Source of the DNA: Apilactobacillus ozensis DSM 23829 = JCM 17196
Lineage (GTDB): Bacteria > Bacillota > Bacilli > Lactobacillales > Lactobacillaceae
Length of the DNA: 37,239 nt
Reading direction: 5' to 3'
Assembly (NCBI RefSeq): GCF_001435995.1
Contig: NZ_AYYQ01000018.1
Location: 1,651 to 38,889, forward strand
Made by a program: the position numbers and the translations under genes. The notes below the pieces were generated by a model. That model was given only the letters and a program-made list of their open reading frames with translations. It was not told where the DNA came from and made no database searches. Below, piece by piece: positions 35,602 to 37,239 of the stretch. How positions within the stretch are numbered: position 1 is the first letter of the stretch; the number at the start of each line of letters is the position of its first letter.

Positions 35602-35631
35602 TTGACTATCTTTCGCACTAAAATATACAAT
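35602..35631 (+). promoter_or_regulatory. Promoter of the aldo/keto reductase gene
   Basis: TTGACT (35602-35607) with TACAAT (35626-35631) at 18 bases, or TATACA (35624-35629) at 16 bases. It lies between the upstream terminator and the AKR ribosome binding site. Confidence 0.6.
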
Positions 35632-35663
35632 CTAAGTGTAATATGATTGGAGGAGAATTTTTT

Positions 35664-36647
35664 ATGTATAAAGCAAGTGATTCTCGTTATGACAATATAA
35701 AAGTTCGTAGAGCTGGAAATTCAGGCTTACAATTACCAGCTATTTCTTTTGGAATGTGGCATAGTTATGGTGATGACGCTAATTTTAAAGATAGTGAAAA
35801 AGTCATGCTAGAGGCTTTTAATAAGGGGATTTTTAGTTATGATTTAGCCAATAACTATGGACCTGGTTCTGGAGCCGCCGAAAGAATGTTTGGTCAAGTT
35901 TATAGAAAAGATTTAAAACCATATCGTGATGAATTAATCATTACTACTAAAGCTGGCTATCACATGTGGCCTGGACCTTATGGATCATTTTCTTCTAAGA
36001 AGACATTGGTTGCAGCTCTGGATGTTTCTTTGCAACGTATGGGGTTAGACTATGTGGATGTATACTATAGTCATAGATTTGATCCTAATACTAATCTTGA
36101 AGAAACTGCAGCAGCATTGGATGGAATAGTTAAATCAGGTAAGGCGCTTTATGTTGGAATATCAAACTATAATGGTGAGCAAACTAAAGAAATAACTAAA
36201 TATTTCAAAGAAATGCACACACCATTTGTAGTTAATCAAGTTTCTTATAACATGTTAAATCGTGAACCTGAATTAGATGGAACTATTGATGCACTTAAAG
36301 AAGATAATAATGGATTAGTTGCTTATGGGCCATTAGCTGAAGGATTATTAACTGATAAATACTTAAACGGAATTCCTGATGACATTAAGTTGCACTGGAG
36401 TAATAGTTTTGTTTTGAACAGTAAACAAGAAATAGTTAATAAATTAAATCAACTTAACAATATAGCTAAGCAACGTAATCAATCCTTAGCTCAAATGGGA
36501 TTAGCATGGTTGCTGAATAAAGATATAGTTACTAGCGTGGTAACAGGTGCTTCAACAGTAGATCATTTGAATAATAATTTAAAAGCATTAGATAATACTG
36601 ATTTCAGTTCATCGGAGTTAGATGCAATTAATAATATTCTCAAGTAA
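35664..36647 (+). CDS. Aldo/keto reductase
   Basis: An NADPH-dependent aldo/keto reductase with a TIM-barrel fold, 327 residues, closest by eye to the YghZ/L-glyceraldehyde-3-phosphate reductase group (FGMWHSYGDDANF, TTKAGYHMWPGPYGSFSSKK). The catalytic tetrad is intact: Asp60, Tyr65, Lys96, His137. The C-terminal NADP-binding segment SVVTGASTVDHLNNNLKAL is present. ATG35664 is chosen over ATG35643, which lies before the GGAGGAG site. It has its own promoter and stands alone. The physiological substrate is unknown, perhaps a reactive aldehyde such as methylglyoxal. An insertion element follows 33 bases after the stop. Confidence 0.92.
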   Translation: MYKASDSRYDNIKVRRAGNSGLQLPAISFGMWHSYGDDANFKDSEKVMLEAFNKGIFSYDLANNYGPGSGAAERMFGQVYRKDLKPYRDELIITTKAGYHMWPGPYGSFSSKKTLVAALDVSLQRMGLDYVDVYYSHRFDPNTNLEETAAALDGIVKSGKALYVGISNYNGEQTKEITKYFKEMHTPFVVNQVSYNMLNREPELDGTIDALKEDNNGLVAYGPLAEGLLTDKYLNGIPDDIKLHWSNSFVLNSKQEIVNKLNQLNNIAKQRNQSLAQMGLAWLLNKDIVTSVVTGASTVDHLNNNLKALDNTDFSSSELDAINNILK

Positions 36648-36680
36648 TAAAAAAGTTTACAAATTATTTTTTTAATGAAG

Positions 36681-36700
36681 TGACCCCCAAAAGTTGGACA
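36681..36700 (+). repeat. Left terminal inverted repeat of the IS
   Basis: TGACCCCCAAAAGTTGGACA at the outer edge of the IS3-like element. Only one end is in the window, so the matching repeat cannot be compared. Confidence 0.7.
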
Positions 36701-36734
36701 ATAAAATGTTCAATAACTTGGGGGTTATTTTTTT
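36684..36734 (+). terminator. Terminator-like hairpin in the IS left end
   Basis: A two-part hairpin: CCCCCAA (36684-36690) with TTGGGGG (36718-36724), and inside it TTGGACA (36694-36700) with TGTTCAA (36707-36713, one G-U pair), loop ATAAAA, then TTATTTTTTT. It should stop transcripts entering from the aldo/keto reductase side. It also pairs away the G-rich sequence in front of the OrfA start. Confidence 0.8.
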
Positions 36735-37239
36735 GGTTAAATTTAGTAGCGAATTAAAATTACAAATAGTATTAGAATACTTATCAGGGACCTGTTCAAC
36801 TTCGTTGAACCACAAGTACAATATTGATAGTAGTGCCACTGTACTATTTTGGGTACGAATGTATCAAAAATATGGAATTAATGGTTTAATTGTGAAAACT
36901 AGTAAACAAGCATATTCTTATATGTATAAATTAAAAGTGCTGAACTGGATGAGACTCCACAAAAGCTCATACCCAGAAACAGCACTTCATTTTAATATCT
37001 CTTCACCATCATCAATATTTATATGGGAAAGAAGATTAGAAAATAGGACGCTTAATCACATGACAATCAAACATCCACTTAAAAAGAATCTCACAAAAAG
37101 TAATATTAAGCAAATTAAAGTTTTAGAAAAAGAGAACTTAAGTTTGTCCATTCAGTTAAAATATAATCAACTAATTAACAAGTATGATCAATATCAAGCT
37201 GTAGAAATTATTAATCAAAGTTTTCATCAAACCGCTTTA
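36733..37239 (+). CDS. IS3-family transposase OrfA, helix-turn-helix protein (3' end outside the window)
   Basis: An open frame of 169 codons without a stop up to the window edge, so it is partial. It begins LVKFSSELKLQIVLEYLSGT (Met at the TTG start) and contains two helix-turn-helix regions (about 7-50 and 62-110) with the tell-tale IS3 features VLFWVRMYQKYGINGL and FNISSPSSIFIWERRLEN, followed by a basic linker and a coiled-coil stretch (about 130-150, IKQIKVLEKENLSLSIQL) like the leucine zipper of OrfA proteins. TTG36733 follows GGGGG by 8 bases. A frameshift with orfB would be expected downstream. Confidence 0.85.
   Translation, partial: MVKFSSELKLQIVLEYLSGTCSTSLNHKYNIDSSATVLFWVRMYQKYGINGLIVKTSKQAYSYMYKLKVLNWMRLHKSSYPETALHFNISSPSSIFIWERRLENRTLNHMTIKHPLKKNLTKSNIKQIKVLEKENLSLSIQLKYNQLINKYDQYQAVEIINQSFHQTAL

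Larger units (their letters stand above)
36681..37239 (+). mobile_element. IS3-family insertion sequence, left part (continues past the window)
   Basis: The element begins with the terminal inverted repeat TGACCCCCAAAAGTTGGACA (36681-36700). The 5'-TG and the CCCCCAAAAGTTGGAC-type end are typical of IS3 (IS150-like) elements of lactic acid bacteria. A hairpin and then OrfA follow. The right end, orfB (integrase) and the target duplication lie outside. The left flank 36648-36680 is AT-rich with no clear feature. Confidence 0.85.

Overview
The window is AT-rich, densely packed bacterial chromosome. Gene families and order point to a lactobacillus-type Firmicute (Lactobacillaceae). The evidence is a Gram-positive division and cell-wall (dcw) cluster without murC or ylmE, small families typical of lactobacilli (DUF4044, DUF3397, DUF1831), a T-box leader on ileS, and many strong Shine-Dalgarno sites. 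I cannot name the species. The low G+C would fit the Apilactobacillus/Fructilactobacillus side of the family, but that is inference.

Layout. 1-220: initiator tRNA-Met and tRNA-Asp with a terminator. 229-5941: an MBL-fold hydrolase, then the neighbourhood known from Bacillus subtilis as mecA-coiA-yjbH-yjbM-ppnK-yjbO (ClpC adaptor, competence protein, Spx/ClpXP adaptor on the minus strand, small alarmone synthetase, NAD kinase, pseudouridine synthase), here without pepF. 5951-9585: two RNA methyltransferases (rlmA-like, trmL) and an FtsK/SpoIIIE translocase. 9616-10192: a 39-residue DUF4044 membrane microprotein on the minus strand and a DUF3397 membrane protein. 10378-23001: the dcw cluster, rsmH-ftsL-pbp2-mraY-murD-murG-divIB | ftsA-ftsZ-sepF-yggT-ylmH-divIVA, with no mraZ and with a terminator and promoter between divIB and ftsA. 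23017-26044: T-box and ileS. 26094-29418: a cold-shock-like protein, a Nudix hydrolase, a small membrane protein, MTA/SAH nucleosidase, cysteine desulfurase and DUF1831. 29534-34590: mnmA, a histidine phosphatase, a TPR protein and recD2, resembling the B. subtilis yrvO-mnmA-yrrB-yrrC order. 34617-36647: a divergent ribose-phosphate pyrophosphokinase-like gene and an aldo/keto reductase. 36681 to the end: the left end of an IS3-family element whose OrfA runs off the window.

How it works together. Most of the window is core machinery: septal peptidoglycan synthesis and Z-ring assembly and positioning, tRNA charging and 2-thiolation (cysteine desulfurase plus MnmA), rRNA and tRNA modification, and proteolytic-adaptor and alarmone stress control.

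No large undescribed system such as a defence island, CRISPR array or biosynthetic cluster is visible. The most unusual signals are the Prs-like protein with altered catalytic and PRPP-loop residues, the loss of mraZ combined with a tandem 11-bp repeat over the remaining promoter, a switch-like leader upstream of mnmA, a cysteine-free DUF1831 protein between two sulfur-relay enzymes, and the IS-end hairpin that buries its own ribosome binding site.
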